Of a stretch of 64,000 bases of DNA, positions 25,941-34,399 are shown one piece after another. Source of the stretch: Pseudomonas sp. p1(2021b) (GTDB taxonomy: Bacteria > Pseudomonadota > Gammaproteobacteria > Pseudomonadales > Pseudomonadaceae); contig NZ_CP083747.1 of NCBI RefSeq assembly GCF_020151015.1, positions 1 through 64,000 of the forward strand, written 5' to 3'. The notes beneath the pieces were generated by a model that did no database searches, was not told the DNA's origin, and worked only from the letters and a program-made list of their open reading frames with translations. A program made the translations under genes and the position numbers. Numbering within the stretch: position 1 is the stretch's first letter; every line of letters starts with the position of its first letter.

Positions 25941-27053
25941 GGCGGCGGCAAAAACTGAGTGCAACACCTGACCTTTCCGGTACGGTGCTGCCCCTATGTC
26001 TTATACCGAACTCAGCGTTGAAGAGCGCGCCACCATTCAAATCGGTCGTACCCAAGGCTTCAGCCTGCGCAGGATTGCCTGCTTGATCAACCGATCCCCT
26101 TCGACCATCAGCCGTGAGCTGCGCCGTAACCGAGGTGCTTGCGGTGGCTACTCGGCCCGCCTGGCCCAGCAGCAAATGCAGGCCCGCCGCCAGGTTTGTC
26201 GACCGATGCGAAAACTGTTGCCGGGTAGCGAGCGCTTCGAACTGGTGACCCATATGCTGCGTGAGCGTTTGTCTCCCGAGCAGATTGCCGGCAAGCTGCG
26301 CAGCATGAACATACCCAACCTGCGAGATGCCTACGTCTGTCGCGAGACGATCTACAACGCGATCTATGCCCTGCCAGTGGGTGAGCTGCGTAAGGAGCTG
26401 ATCATCTGTCTGCGCCAAGGCAAGACGACGCGCCGGCCGCGCTCTGGTGGCGTGGATCGGCGCGGCCAGATCCCCGAGATGGTCAGTATTCATGTGCGCC
26501 CGCCGGAGATTGAAGACAGGCTGATGCCGGGGCATTGGGAAGGCGACCTGATCAAGGGCAAGGCCAACGCCTCGTCTGTAGGTACGCTGGTGGAACGCAC
26601 CAGTGGCTACCTGATGTTGGTGAAGATGAACGACGCGACGGCGACTTCGGCACTGGAAGGCTTCAGCGCCGCGCTCAATAGCATGCCGCTGGAGATGCGC
26701 AAGAGCATGACTTACGACCAGGGCCGGGAGATGGCGCGACACGCCGAGATCACCCAAAGAACCGGCGTGGCGATCTACTTCTGCGACCCGCACAGCCCCT
26801 GGCAGCGCGGCAGCAACGAAAACATCAACGGCCTGATTCGCCAGTACTTGCCCAAGGGCACAGACCTGTCGGTACATAGCCAGGAGAAGCTGGACGCCAT
26901 TGCGCTGCAACTGAACATGCGACCGCGCAAGCGCTTCGACTTCAAATGCCCCATCGAGGTGATGGGAGAGGTCATGCAAAATTCCATGGCAATGCGGCAT
27001 GATGCTCCGGCTTCAATTCAATAACCGTGTTGCACTCAGCTCCTGCAACCGCC
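25941..27053 (+). mobile_element. IS30-family insertion sequence, copy 2 (complete)
   Basis: The 1113-bp element has left end GGCGGCGGCAAAAACTGAGT and right end, read inward, GGCGGTTGCAGGAGCTGAGT. They share the core CTGAGTGCAACAC. Flanks show a 3-bp direct repeat TAC (25938-25940 and 27054-27056), in the IS30 range. It is in the same orientation as copy 1. Confidence 0.88.
25996..27024 (+). CDS. IS30-family transposase (copy 2)
   Basis: The 342-residue intact DDE transposase has the HTH region NRSPSTISRELRRN and the catalytic motifs GHWEGDLIKG, TYDQGREMARH and SNENINGLIRQYLPKG. It differs from copy 1 at scattered residues (for example GRTQGFSLRRI against GHAQGFSLRGI), which indicates separate arrival of related elements. 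Confidence 0.93.
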   Translation: MSYTELSVEERATIQIGRTQGFSLRRIACLINRSPSTISRELRRNRGACGGYSARLAQQQMQARRQVCRPMRKLLPGSERFELVTHMLRERLSPEQIAGKLRSMNIPNLRDAYVCRETIYNAIYALPVGELRKELIICLRQGKTTRRPRSGGVDRRGQIPEMVSIHVRPPEIEDRLMPGHWEGDLIKGKANASSVGTLVERTSGYLMLVKMNDATATSALEGFSAALNSMPLEMRKSMTYDQGREMARHAEITQRTGVAIYFCDPHSPWQRGSNENINGLIRQYLPKGTDLSVHSQEKLDAIALQLNMRPRKRFDFKCPIEVMGEVMQNSMAMRHDAPASIQ

Positions 27054-27250
27054 TACCCTATAGCCATTGGGTATTGGGAATCATGCTGGCCTGACGCTAT
27101 GTTCGATACGCGATTTTTTACGATGATAGAGCATCTGTATCTGATTTTTAGTCGATTGGCTTATTCGGCGGATGTGCGGGCAAATGCTTTACGCAGAGTA
27201 CTGAAATGAAGGCCGGCTTCGGTCTGCCGTATCGAGCAAGAGGGGTCACT

Positions 27251-27853
27251 ATGGTCACCAGAGGTTTCACCGGTCGCGGTTCAGGCGACCAGTCCGATCG
27301 GATTCCGCCAGGTCAGCATCTGGTGGAGGATTTCCCTGTTCTGTCGGCCGGCCCTACGCCGAGGGTAGAGCCCTCCGACTGGAAATTCACAGTCAAAATT
27401 GGTCCGAAGCCCGTCAAAACGTGGAATTGGGGCGAATTCAACACTCTACCAAAGACCCAGGTGACAAAGGATATTCACTGCGTCACCTCTTGGTCCAAAC
27501 TGGATACCGTTTGGGAGGGTGTACTCATTGAAGACATCCTTGCAGATGCAGAGCTTGATCGGCCTACCGATTTCGTCTTGGCGCACTGCTACGATAATTA
27601 TTCGACAAACGTCCCTCTGACGGATCTGCTTTCCGGGAAAGCGATGGTCGCCCTCAGTTATGCGGGCAAGCCACTTTCCCGCGATCATGGGGGGCCGGCG
27701 CGTCTTCTAGTGCCGCACCTTTACTTCTGGAAATCCGCCAAATGGGTGAATGCGCTGCAATTCACGACGCGTGACGAGGCCGGCTTTTGGGAGCTGCACG
27801 GCTATCACATCTACGGCGATCCGTGGCGCGAACAACGATACACCCATGACTGA
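27251..27853 (+). CDS. Molybdopterin-dependent oxidoreductase (sulfite oxidase-like, YuiH/MsrP type)
   Basis: The 200-residue protein consists of the oxidoreductase molybdopterin-binding domain. DIHCVTSWSKLDTVWEGV contains the cysteine that ligates Mo in this family. DHGGPARLLVPHLYFWKSAKW and GFWELHGYHIYGDPW are further hallmarks. It has no Tat signal, unlike periplasmic MsrP, so it is probably cytoplasmic. GAGGGG precedes the ATG (MVTRGFTGRG). The substrate (a sulfoxide or similar) is unknown. It overlaps the reductase gene by 8 bp. Confidence 0.87.
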   Translation: MVTRGFTGRGSGDQSDRIPPGQHLVEDFPVLSAGPTPRVEPSDWKFTVKIGPKPVKTWNWGEFNTLPKTQVTKDIHCVTSWSKLDTVWEGVLIEDILADAELDRPTDFVLAHCYDNYSTNVPLTDLLSGKAMVALSYAGKPLSRDHGGPARLLVPHLYFWKSAKWVNALQFTTRDEAGFWELHGYHIYGDPWREQRYTHD

Positions 27854-28592
27854 AAACGAAGCGCAAGTCCGTTCGTGGCAATCATGCGTGATCGACGACA
27901 TCATCCAGCAAACACCGAGTATCAAGAGCTTCTTCCTTCGGTTGAGCAAGCCGTTCGCGCACACCGCAGGTCAGCACGTCGATATCCGGCTGACCGCGCC
28001 CGACGGCTACAGTGCAATGCGCAGCTACTCGATCGCGTCATCGGCAGTTTCGACCCCGATCGTCGAGATAGCTATCGAGCGCATGCCGGATGCCGAAGTT
28101 TCGCCGTTTTTTCACGACATCGCGGCGATTGGTGACGAAATCGAAGTTCGCGGTCCGCTCGGTGGCCATTTCCTTTGGCCTGAGCCTGCCATAGATCCGG
28201 TTCTGTTGATCGGGGGAGGCTCCGGCCTCGTGCCGTTGATGGCAATGATCCGGCAGCGCCGCGCATTGGCCCAAGCCGTTCCGACAGCGTTGCTCCTGTC
28301 CGCACGAACCGCCGAGGACGTTCTCTTCTCAGAAGAACTTCATTGCATCGAAATCAGCGATCCGGCGTTCGTCCTGGCGCTCGCGATTACGCGCGAGAAA
28401 CCGGTTCGCGCATCGGACTTTGCGCGACGGATCGACGGCATGATGGTCCAAGAAATTCTAACCAGGCTTCAGGGAAAGCCGACGCAAGTGTTCGTCTGCG
28501 GGTCTAACGGATTCGTCAACATCGCAACCGATAGCGCGCTGCTGGCGGGCTTGGACGCCTCCATCATCAAGACGGAGCGCTACGGGGGCTAG
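27846..28592 (+). CDS. Ferredoxin-NAD(P)+ reductase-type FAD oxidoreductase
   Basis: The 248-residue flavoprotein has an FAD-binding barrel with MRSYSIASSA (R-x-Y-S motif) and a nucleotide domain with LLIGGGSGLVPLMAMIRQRR. The C-terminal VFVCGSNGFVNIATDSAL (CG motif for NAD(P)H) follows. No iron-sulfur domain is present. Start ATG lies inside the last codons of the molybdoenzyme gene, so this is very probably its electron donor, moving electrons from NAD(P)H to the Mo centre. Confidence 0.88.
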   Translation: MTENEAQVRSWQSCVIDDIIQQTPSIKSFFLRLSKPFAHTAGQHVDIRLTAPDGYSAMRSYSIASSAVSTPIVEIAIERMPDAEVSPFFHDIAAIGDEIEVRGPLGGHFLWPEPAIDPVLLIGGGSGLVPLMAMIRQRRALAQAVPTALLLSARTAEDVLFSEELHCIEISDPAFVLALAITREKPVRASDFARRIDGMMVQEILTRLQGKPTQVFVCGSNGFVNIATDSALLAGLDASIIKTERYGG

Positions 28593-29045
28593 CGGCGCGA
28601 GCTATCTCACGTCGCGCCGATCGTAGACGTGCGCCCTGGGAAGCTTTGGCGATCAACGTGAACCGTTTTGCCGAACACAGTCTTCGTACCCCCCGGCCTC
28701 TAGAACGCCTTCGCTCGCGATACCTGGCTCGACATCAAGCTCAATTTGAAAGTTCCTGCACTATCCGTCGTCCTGATATGCTCGACCAGCATGATGGGCG
28801 ATTCGAGCGGGACCGCTTCCGTCCCAATCGAGGCTCGGTTACCTTAGAGCATCGGCTCGGCGCTACAGGAGGCGCGTGCGGCCTCTGCCTGGCGGTGAAA
28901 GCACTTTGGGCCATGTCGCCTGGATAGCGGCCAATCGTCAGCATCTGCTCCGATGTCGGCCAAGGTGCAGTCGCCATCTTTGAACGCCGCGAATTGGAGA
29001 TCAACGCCATGACAGCGATCCGCGTGCAACTGCCGGAGATGCAAT
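28593..29045. other. Gene-free stretch before the glutaredoxin gene
   Basis: About 450 bp. Several overlapping frames on both strands lack ribosome-binding sites and family motifs. It could be decayed coding DNA, but I recognise nothing. Confidence 0.4.
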
Positions 29046-29318
29046 ATGACAACTGATGTATTGCTGTACACCACGAATTGGTGCCCGTTCTGCCGCCGAG
29101 CGAAGGCGCTCCTCAAGGAAAAGGGCGTGCGATGGAAGGAGCTCGATATTGAGGCGGATCCGGCTCACCGGCAGGCCATGGCGGAAGCGTCGGGGCGAAG
29201 CTCCGTGCCGCAGATCTTCATCAATGGCACCCTTATCGGTGGCTCCGATGAGCTATTCGCGCTCGATGTCAGAGGCGAGCTCGACAAACTTCTCGGGCGC
29301 AACCCGCCTGCCACCTGA
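29046..29318 (+). CDS. grxC: Glutaredoxin (GrxC type)
   Basis: The 90-residue thioredoxin-fold protein has the active site NWCPFCRRAKALL (CPFC) at residues 13-16. The glutathione-binding TVP-like segment is SSVPQIFINGTLIGGSDEL. It reduces protein and glutathione mixed disulfides. Length and motifs are complete. It fits the thiol-stress theme of the surrounding genes. Confidence 0.9.
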   Translation: MTTDVLLYTTNWCPFCRRAKALLKEKGVRWKELDIEADPAHRQAMAEASGRSSVPQIFINGTLIGGSDELFALDVRGELDKLLGRNPPAT

Positions 29319-29385
29319 GGAGGTGCGGCTTGGGGCAGCCAGCCCGCGAGCCTTCGCCGGTTGATGAATACAAAAGGAGAGTCCG

Positions 29386-29667
29386 TTGGTCTCAGCCATC
29401 TGGAAAGACACTACTATCGCCACAAGCGACGAAACAGTCATCGTCGAGGGAAATCACTACTTCCCACCGTCAGGAGTCGACCTGAGCCTGCTTGAGATGA
29501 GCCCGCACACATCTGTCTGTCCGATCAAAGGCGCCGCGCGCTTCTTTCATGTTCGCGCGGGTGACGCGCTCAACGTGAACGCCGCTTGGACCTATCCCGC
29601 CCCCACTCCGGATGCCGAGGGTATCCGGGATTACATCGCTTTCTGGAAAGGCGTGGACGTTGCCTAG
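29386..29667 (+). CDS. DUF427 family protein
   Basis: The 93-residue protein shows ETVIVEGNHYFPPSGVD, TSVCPIKGAARFFHV and NAAWTYPAPTPDAEGIRDYI, a clear DUF427 pattern. The conserved CPxKG cysteine suggests a binding or catalytic role, but the function is unknown. It begins with TTG after AAAAGGAG and lies 67 bp after the glutaredoxin gene. Confidence 0.87.
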   Translation: MVSAIWKDTTIATSDETVIVEGNHYFPPSGVDLSLLEMSPHTSVCPIKGAARFFHVRAGDALNVNAAWTYPAPTPDAEGIRDYIAFWKGVDVA

Positions 29668-29836
29668 CAGACTGGACGGACGACTTCGCTGATAGCCATG
29701 CGGGCGCCGACATCTCAATTATCCTGCCCACCCCGGGCCTCGTCGGCTGCAGGAATCTGCCCGGCACCTTAGCGCGACCCGGCACTGGCGGTCTCGCACC
29801 CGCCGCGCCTCTGTTCTATCAATAAGGATGGATGAC

Positions 29837-30103
29837 ATGGAGCATTCCGAGTTCGATGCCGCTTTCGCGAAGCTTGCGGAGGGATACAGAGAAGGGACTT
29901 ATGAAGGCCGGCGTTTCAGCTTGATCGTCCGGCGATCTGGGGACGGACGTCGCAACAGTCTGTTCGCCAGGGAGTTGGACGGGACTGACATTGTCAGCTT
30001 CAACCTCTTCCGCGTTACATCAGATAGGACATTGTTGAAGCCGTGCGAAATGTCCGCCGAAAAGGTCGTAGCGTTCGTGCTGGAGTTCCGACCGGACACC
30101 TGA
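29837..30103 (+). CDS. Small conserved protein of unknown function
   Basis: The 88-residue acidic-basic protein has no signal or membrane segment. The pattern GYREGTYEGRRFSLIVRRS, FARELDGTDIVSFNLFR and LKPCEMSAEKVVAFVLEF resembles small proteins that I have seen near alphaproteobacterial genes, but I cannot name a family. The chosen ATG (MEHSEF) has AAGGA 8 bp upstream; an ATG three codons earlier is too close to that site. It ends the stress-gene block. Confidence 0.6.
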   Translation: MEHSEFDAAFAKLAEGYREGTYEGRRFSLIVRRSGDGRRNSLFARELDGTDIVSFNLFRVTSDRTLLKPCEMSAEKVVAFVLEFRPDT

Positions 30104-30963
30104 CGGGCAGAAGAAGATCCCGGCCAACCGGCGCGCCTGCGACGGCCGGCTATCTAAGGCTGCGCAAGCCTATAGCCGCAGCTCATTGCACTTCGTCTGG
30201 CGAGGAATTCAACATCGATACGTCGCCATCCGCGGGGATATCGGTACAGGCGCCCGTGTAAGCCAGATTGAGAAATCCTAAGCGATGACTAACACCAATG
30301 ACGCCACCCTTCCGACACATTCTATTCTTGAGGAATGCACAGCGATGGCTGTCGTCAACGCTCTGAAGATTATTCTGAAGAACAGCTACGCGATCTACCT
30401 TAAGACAAAAAATGCCACTCGGGCGCATCCCGCCCCTACTTCAGGGACTTTCACTTGCTTCTCGCTCTGTCACTCACAGCATCGGCACGCCCATGACGCA
30501 TGGTATCCAGGCCTCATAATTTTCCCATATAACCTTCTTGTCTTTTGCGCACCCAGAAAGACTCGAGGCTTTAACTGGACAGATGAGCCCTCGAGGGTAG
30601 TGTTCACCTGATTGGCTTTCTCATATCTGATGTTGATTCGCACAGTGTGCCAACCAGGTGATAGTTTCAAAAAACCTGCGCTTCAGAGCGAATTAGACGA
30701 TCTTCGATAAGAGCGATCCGCCTCAAAATCCAAAACATCTAACATTGTCCTAGAGCCATATTTGTACCTAGTACTATGGCGCTCCCATTAACACATTTGA
30801 TGATGCACAGAAAACTTAGCTCATGATAGCTTTCAGCTAACAGCTATTCGGAAGCCCGAAAGGATTCAACCGTTTAAGCGTGAACCGTCGATTATAAATA
30901 CTTTCGTAAGTTAGCTTTAAAGGACGCTTTTAGTCCTTGTAAATACGCATTACGACTCCACAG
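30104..30963. other. Long stretch without a gene
   Basis: About 860 bp. Base composition shifts from GC-rich to AT-rich near 30290. Short frames (30285-30611 and others) have no motif. TTTAAAGGACGCTTTTAGTC (about 30914) can form an AAGGAC/GTCCTT hairpin on the minus strand that may terminate sdhC transcription. Otherwise nothing is recognised. Confidence 0.4.
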
Positions 30964-31338
30964 CTACCAAATCCATACGGCGCCAGCAACCATTAAAACA
31001 CCCGACACTACTAAAACAATAGTAGAGGCGCGATTGCTGCCTTTCAAAGTATGACCAACACCCACATCCATAACTAGGTGTCGAATTCCGGCTACGAGAT
31101 GATAAATAAATGAAGAGTATACCAACCAGAAACTAACTTTGCCGAAAGGTGAAGAAAAAATCTCCTTGACTTCATTAAAACCCTTTTCTGACTCCAACGA
31201 TTTGCTCAGCATATACAGTATCAGTCCCAGAAAAATAAAGAGCATAATTCCTGAAATCCGGTGCAGAATCGATGTAAGCGCCGTGAGAGGAAGCTGAATG
31301 GTTCGAATATCAAGATTAACCGGCCGCTTTTTATTCAT
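30964..31338 (-). CDS. sdhC: Succinate dehydrogenase cytochrome b556 subunit SdhC, orphan
   Basis: The 124-residue inner-membrane protein has three helices (about 25-50, 65-85, 105-123). The quinone-pocket and heme region TALTSILHRISGIML and the heme-ligand region YHLVAGIRHLVMDVGVG are complete. It anchors SdhAB and passes electrons to ubiquinone. The start MNKKRPVNLD was chosen over an upstream ATG without family similarity. No sdhD, sdhA or sdhB is present. The codons are much more AT-rich than those of Pseudomonas, so it is probably of foreign origin. The Tn5563-like end is 70 bp upstream. Confidence 0.85.
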   Translation of the reverse strand: MNKKRPVNLDIRTIQLPLTALTSILHRISGIMLFIFLGLILYMLSKSLESEKGFNEVKEIFSSPFGKVSFWLVYSSFIYHLVAGIRHLVMDVGVGHTLKGSNRASTIVLVVSGVLMVAGAVWIW

Positions 31339-31408
31339 TTTGACTCCAGTCAACAATTCTAGTGGGGGATTTCAGTTTTCGATCTCATTCATCATAGCAG
31401 CTGTAACT

Positions 31409-31446
31409 GGGGTTTGGGGAGCAATGGAACAGAAAGTGCACTTAAG
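31409..31446 (+). repeat. Tn5563-like terminal inverted repeat (resolvase end)
   Basis: GGGGTTTGGGGAGCAATGGA begins at 31409 and continues ACAGAAAGTGCACTTAAG. The first 22 bp equal the ends at 4880 and 44632; the inner part differs because this is the opposite end of the element. Confidence 0.75.
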
Positions 31447-31448
31447 CC

Positions 31449-32376
31449 CTACCAGCGCCGTTCAGAGCCTTCTTCCCAGGCATCGGCTTCGATAAAGCAG
31501 TTGCGCATGTCGGCTTCCTGGCTGATCTCGGTCAGCAAGTCATGCACGGTCTTGTCCAGCTCATCGTCGCTCCGATACGGAATGGCCAGTTCGTAGTTGC
31601 CCGACTCCAGCCGTTTCATACTGTAGGGCTCCAAGCAGTAGCGCTCGATATTTTCCTTGGCCCGTTTCCGGCCGCGAACGAACTTGCTGTTGTTCACCAC
31701 CGCCAGGCGCAGCGTGACGGTGGCCACCTGCTCGGCGGCGGGCTCTGCCGGCGACGCGACATTGCGTTGCTGACCTCGCGGCTGGGCGCTCTTCTGGTGT
31801 GCGCCGATCTCAACACCACGATGGCGCAGGTAGCTGTACAGCGTGCTCTTGGAGATGTGTAACTTCTCGCCGATGGCGCTGACGCTCAGGCGGCCCTCGC
31901 GGTACAGCGTCTCGGCCGCCATGGAGGTGGCCTCGGCCTTGGCTGGGAGGCCCTTGGGACGGCCACCGATCCGGCCCCGCGCCCGCGCGGCCGACAAACC
32001 CGCCTGAGTCCGCTCGCGGATCAGCTCGCGCTCGAACTCGGCCAGCGAGGCAAACAGGTTGAACACCAAGCGACCTTGGGCGTGGGTGGTGTCGATTGGG
32101 TCATTCAGGCTCTGCAAGCCGACCTTGCGCTCTGCCAGCTCGCCGACCAGCTCGACCAGTGTTTGAGGAGCGCCCGAGGCGATCCAGCTTCCAGATCACC
32201 ACGGTGTCGCCCGCTCGAACATGGGCTAGCAACTTGTCCAACTCCGGCCGGGCGCTTTTCGCGCCGCTGGCGATGTCTTGATAGATGCGTTCGCACCCGG
32301 CCTGTTTCAGGGCATCGACCTGGAGGTCGGCGTTCTGATCCCGAGTGCTCACCCGCGCATAACCGATCTTCATCAA
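31449..32376 (-). pseudogene. tnpR: Tn3-family resolvase TnpR, long form, frameshifted
   Basis: Serine recombinase N-terminus MKIGYARVSTRDQNADLQVD (nucleophile S in RVS) continues to VVIWKLDRLGRS. There the reading frame breaks: two C residues appear to be missing around 32155-32170. The next frame resumes LQSLNDPIDTT, FNLFASLAEFERELIRERT and the HTH LSVSAIGEKLHISKSTLYSY. A roughly 110-residue C-terminal extension follows, as in the Tn5044/Tn5563 branch. A functional protein is unlikely unless the break is a sequencing error. Confidence 0.8.
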
Positions 32377-32471
32377 AAGTACCGTTTACTCGACTACGTT
32401 AGTAATAGTTGAACTTTGATTAAGCGTACCAGTTATTTGAACCGTAGCGCAGGTAGGTTAACCAGCCGATT
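32377..32471. other. Putative res region of the Tn5563-like element, cut by the integron
   Basis: The 95 AT-rich bp upstream of tnpR, where res sites lie in this family, contain GTACCGTTTACTCGACTACG and similar short inverted motifs. The integron end IRi follows directly at 32472. Tn402-type elements are known to target res sites. Confidence 0.55.
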
Positions 32472-32496
32472 TGTCGTTTTCAGAAGACGGCTGCAC
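32472..32496 (+). repeat. IRi, 25-bp end of a Tn402/class 1 integron
   Basis: TGTCGTTTTCAGAAGACGGC followed by TGCAC is the standard initial inverted repeat of class 1 integrons. The following 180 bp match the conserved segment outside intI1. No matching IRt is seen in the window. Confidence 0.93.
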
Positions 32497-32673
32497 TGAA
32501 CGTCAGAAGCCGACTGCACTATAGCAGCGGAGGGGTTGGATCCATCAGGCAACGACGGGCTGCTGCCGGCCATCAGCGGACGCAGGGAGGACTTTCCGCA
32601 ACCGGCCGTTCGATGCGGCACCGATGGCCTTCGCGCAGGGGTAGTGAATCCGCCAGGATTGACTTGCGCTGCC

Positions 32674-33687
32674 CTACCTCTCACTAGTGAGGGGCGGCAG
32701 CGCATCAAGCGGTGAGCGCACTCCGGCACCGCCAACTTTCAGCACATGCGTGTAAATCATCGTCGTAGAGACGTCGGAATGGCCGAGCAGATCCTGCACG
32801 GTTCGAATGTCGTAACCGCTGCGGAGCAAGGCCGTCGCGAACGAGTGGCGGAGGGTGTGCGGTGTGGCGGGCTTCGTGATGCCTGCTTGTTCTACGGCAC
32901 GTTTGAAGGCGCGCTGAAAGGTCTGGTCATACATGTGATGGCGACGCACGACACCGCTCCGTGGATCGGTCGAATGCGTGTGCTGCGCAAAAACCCAGAA
33001 CCACGGCCAGGAATGCCCGGCGCGCGGATACTTCCGCTCAAGGGCGTCGGGAAGCGCAACGCCGCTGCGGCCCTCGGCCTGGTCCTTCAGCCACCATGCC
33101 CGTGCACGCGACAGCTGCTCGCGCAGGCTGGGTGCCAAGCTCTCGGGTAACATCAAGGCCCGATCCTTGGAGCCCTTGCCCTCCCGCACGATGATCGTGC
33201 CGTGATCGAAATCCAGATCCTTGACCCGCAGTTGCAAACCCTCACTGATCCGCATGCCCGTTCCATACAGAAGCTGGGCGAACAAACGATGCTCGCCTTC
33301 CAGAAAACCGAGGATGCGAACCACTTCATCCGGGGTCAGCACCACCGGCAAGCGCCGCGACGGCCGAGGTCTTCCGATCTCCTGAAGCCAGGGCAGATCC
33401 GTGCACAGCACCTTGCCGTAGAAGAACAGCAAGGCCGCCAATGCCTGACGATGCGTGGAGACCGAAACCTTGCGCTCGTTCGCCAGCCAGGACAGAAATG
33501 CCTCGACTTCGCTGCTGCCCAAGGTTGCCGGGTGACGCACACCGTGGAAACGGATGAAGGCACGAACCCAGTGGACATAAGCCTGTTCGGTTCGTAAGCT
33601 ATAATGCAAGTAGCGTATGCGCTCACGCAACTGGTCCAGAACCTTGACCGAACGCAGCGGTGGTAACGGCGCAGTGGCGGTTTTCAT
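32674..33687 (-). CDS. intI1: Class 1 integron integrase IntI1
   Basis: The 337-residue tyrosine recombinase excises and inserts gene cassettes. N-terminal SAM-like domain ([20 protein letters not shown]) is followed by the catalytic domain with R in [14 protein letters not shown] and the integron-specific helix around [34 protein letters not shown] and [15 protein letters not shown] supply the remaining catalytic residues. Length and sequence are those of standard IntI1, with no truncation. It reads away from the cassette, and attI1 and Pc lie in the usual places. Confidence 0.97.
33572..33605 (+). promoter_or_regulatory. Integron cassette promoter Pc (weak PcW type)
   Basis: TGGACA (33572-33577), a 17-bp spacer and TAAGCT (33595-33600), inside intI1, form the PcW variant. 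The next bases read TATAAT (33600-33605), where most integrons have TGTAAT. The P2 promoter is inactive because the usual three-G insertion is absent. Confidence 0.85.
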
Positions 33688-33764
33688 GGCTTGTTATGAC
33701 TGTTTTTTTGTACAGTCTATGCCTCGGGCATCCAAGCAGCAAGCGCGTTACGCCGTGGGTCGAT

Positions 33765-33830
33765 GTTTGATGTTATGGAGCAGCAACGATGTTACGCAGC
33801 AGGGCAGTCGCCCTAAAACAAAGTTAGACA
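33765..33830 (+). other. attI1 recombination site
   Basis: The conserved end GCAGGGCAGTCGCCCTAAAA, then CAAAGTTAGAC, is present, with crossover core GTTAGAC at 33823. The cassette begins at the TT of this core. Confidence 0.9.
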
Positions 33831-33847
33831 TTTAGGGCACCCATCAC

Positions 33848-34399
33848 ATGAACAATCATTATTCATTCATTGGCGGTTCCGAAGGTTCATGGCGAGTCAC
33901 AAGCTGTGAAACCGTCATTGGCATGCCTCTTGAAATGGTGCAAAGGGTCAATGTCGTTAATATGCCCTCAATCAATTTGGTCGAACGTGGCACCTGGACA
34001 CTTCAAGGCTTTACAAGCAATGTACGGTACGCTGAACGGCAGGAGATCAATCAACTTCGTGCAAAGCAGGAAGACTTAAATCGTCCTACGTCATCATGTG
34101 CAGCGCTCATTCCAATAAAGAAAAGTCCAGAGTGGTGGGCCATGTCGCAAGAGGAACGGCGCAATATTTTTGAAGCACAGTCACACCACACAGAGATTGG
34201 GCTGGCTTATCTTCCAGAAATCGCAAGACAACTGCATCATTCTCGTGATCTCGGTGAACCGTTCGATTTCTTAACTTGGTTCGAGTTCGCCCCGGAGCAT
34301 ACTGCCTTATTTAACAAACTATTGGCACAGTTACGTTCATCAAAGGAGTGGGAGTACGTCGAACGCGAAATAGATATCCGACTTGTGAAAAATTTCTAA
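33848..34399 (+). CDS. Gene-cassette protein, chlorite dismutase-like fold (tentative)
   Basis: The 183-residue soluble protein is the only cassette gene. The C-terminal half (SPEWWAMSQEERRNIFEA, YLPEIARQLHHSRDLGEP, FDFLTWFEFAP, KEWEYVEREIDIRLV) resembles the ferredoxin-like domain of Cld/EfeB-type heme proteins. A histidine (LHHSRDLG) lies where a heme ligand could lie. Typical Cld monomers are longer or have two such domains. True function is unknown; heme binding is inference. It starts 25 bp after the attI1 core and is expressed from Pc. Confidence 0.65.
   Translation: MNNHYSFIGGSEGSWRVTSCETVIGMPLEMVQRVNVVNMPSINLVERGTWTLQGFTSNVRYAERQEINQLRAKQEDLNRPTSSCAALIPIKKSPEWWAMSQEERRNIFEAQSHHTEIGLAYLPEIARQLHHSRDLGEPFDFLTWFEFAPEHTALFNKLLAQLRSSKEWEYVEREIDIRLVKNF

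Noticed and set aside
25933..27000. 355-codon frame opposite the IS30 transposase
   Set aside because: Antisense of a conserved transposase, starting inside its coding region; composition effect.
1..27053. Composite transposon bounded by the two IS30 copies
   Set aside because: The copies differ at many residues, and copy 2 has its own TAC duplication, showing an independent insertion.
28646..29052. Overlapping frames on both strands before the glutaredoxin gene
   Set aside because: No ribosome-binding sites or conserved patterns; the frames overlap each other and lack codon bias.
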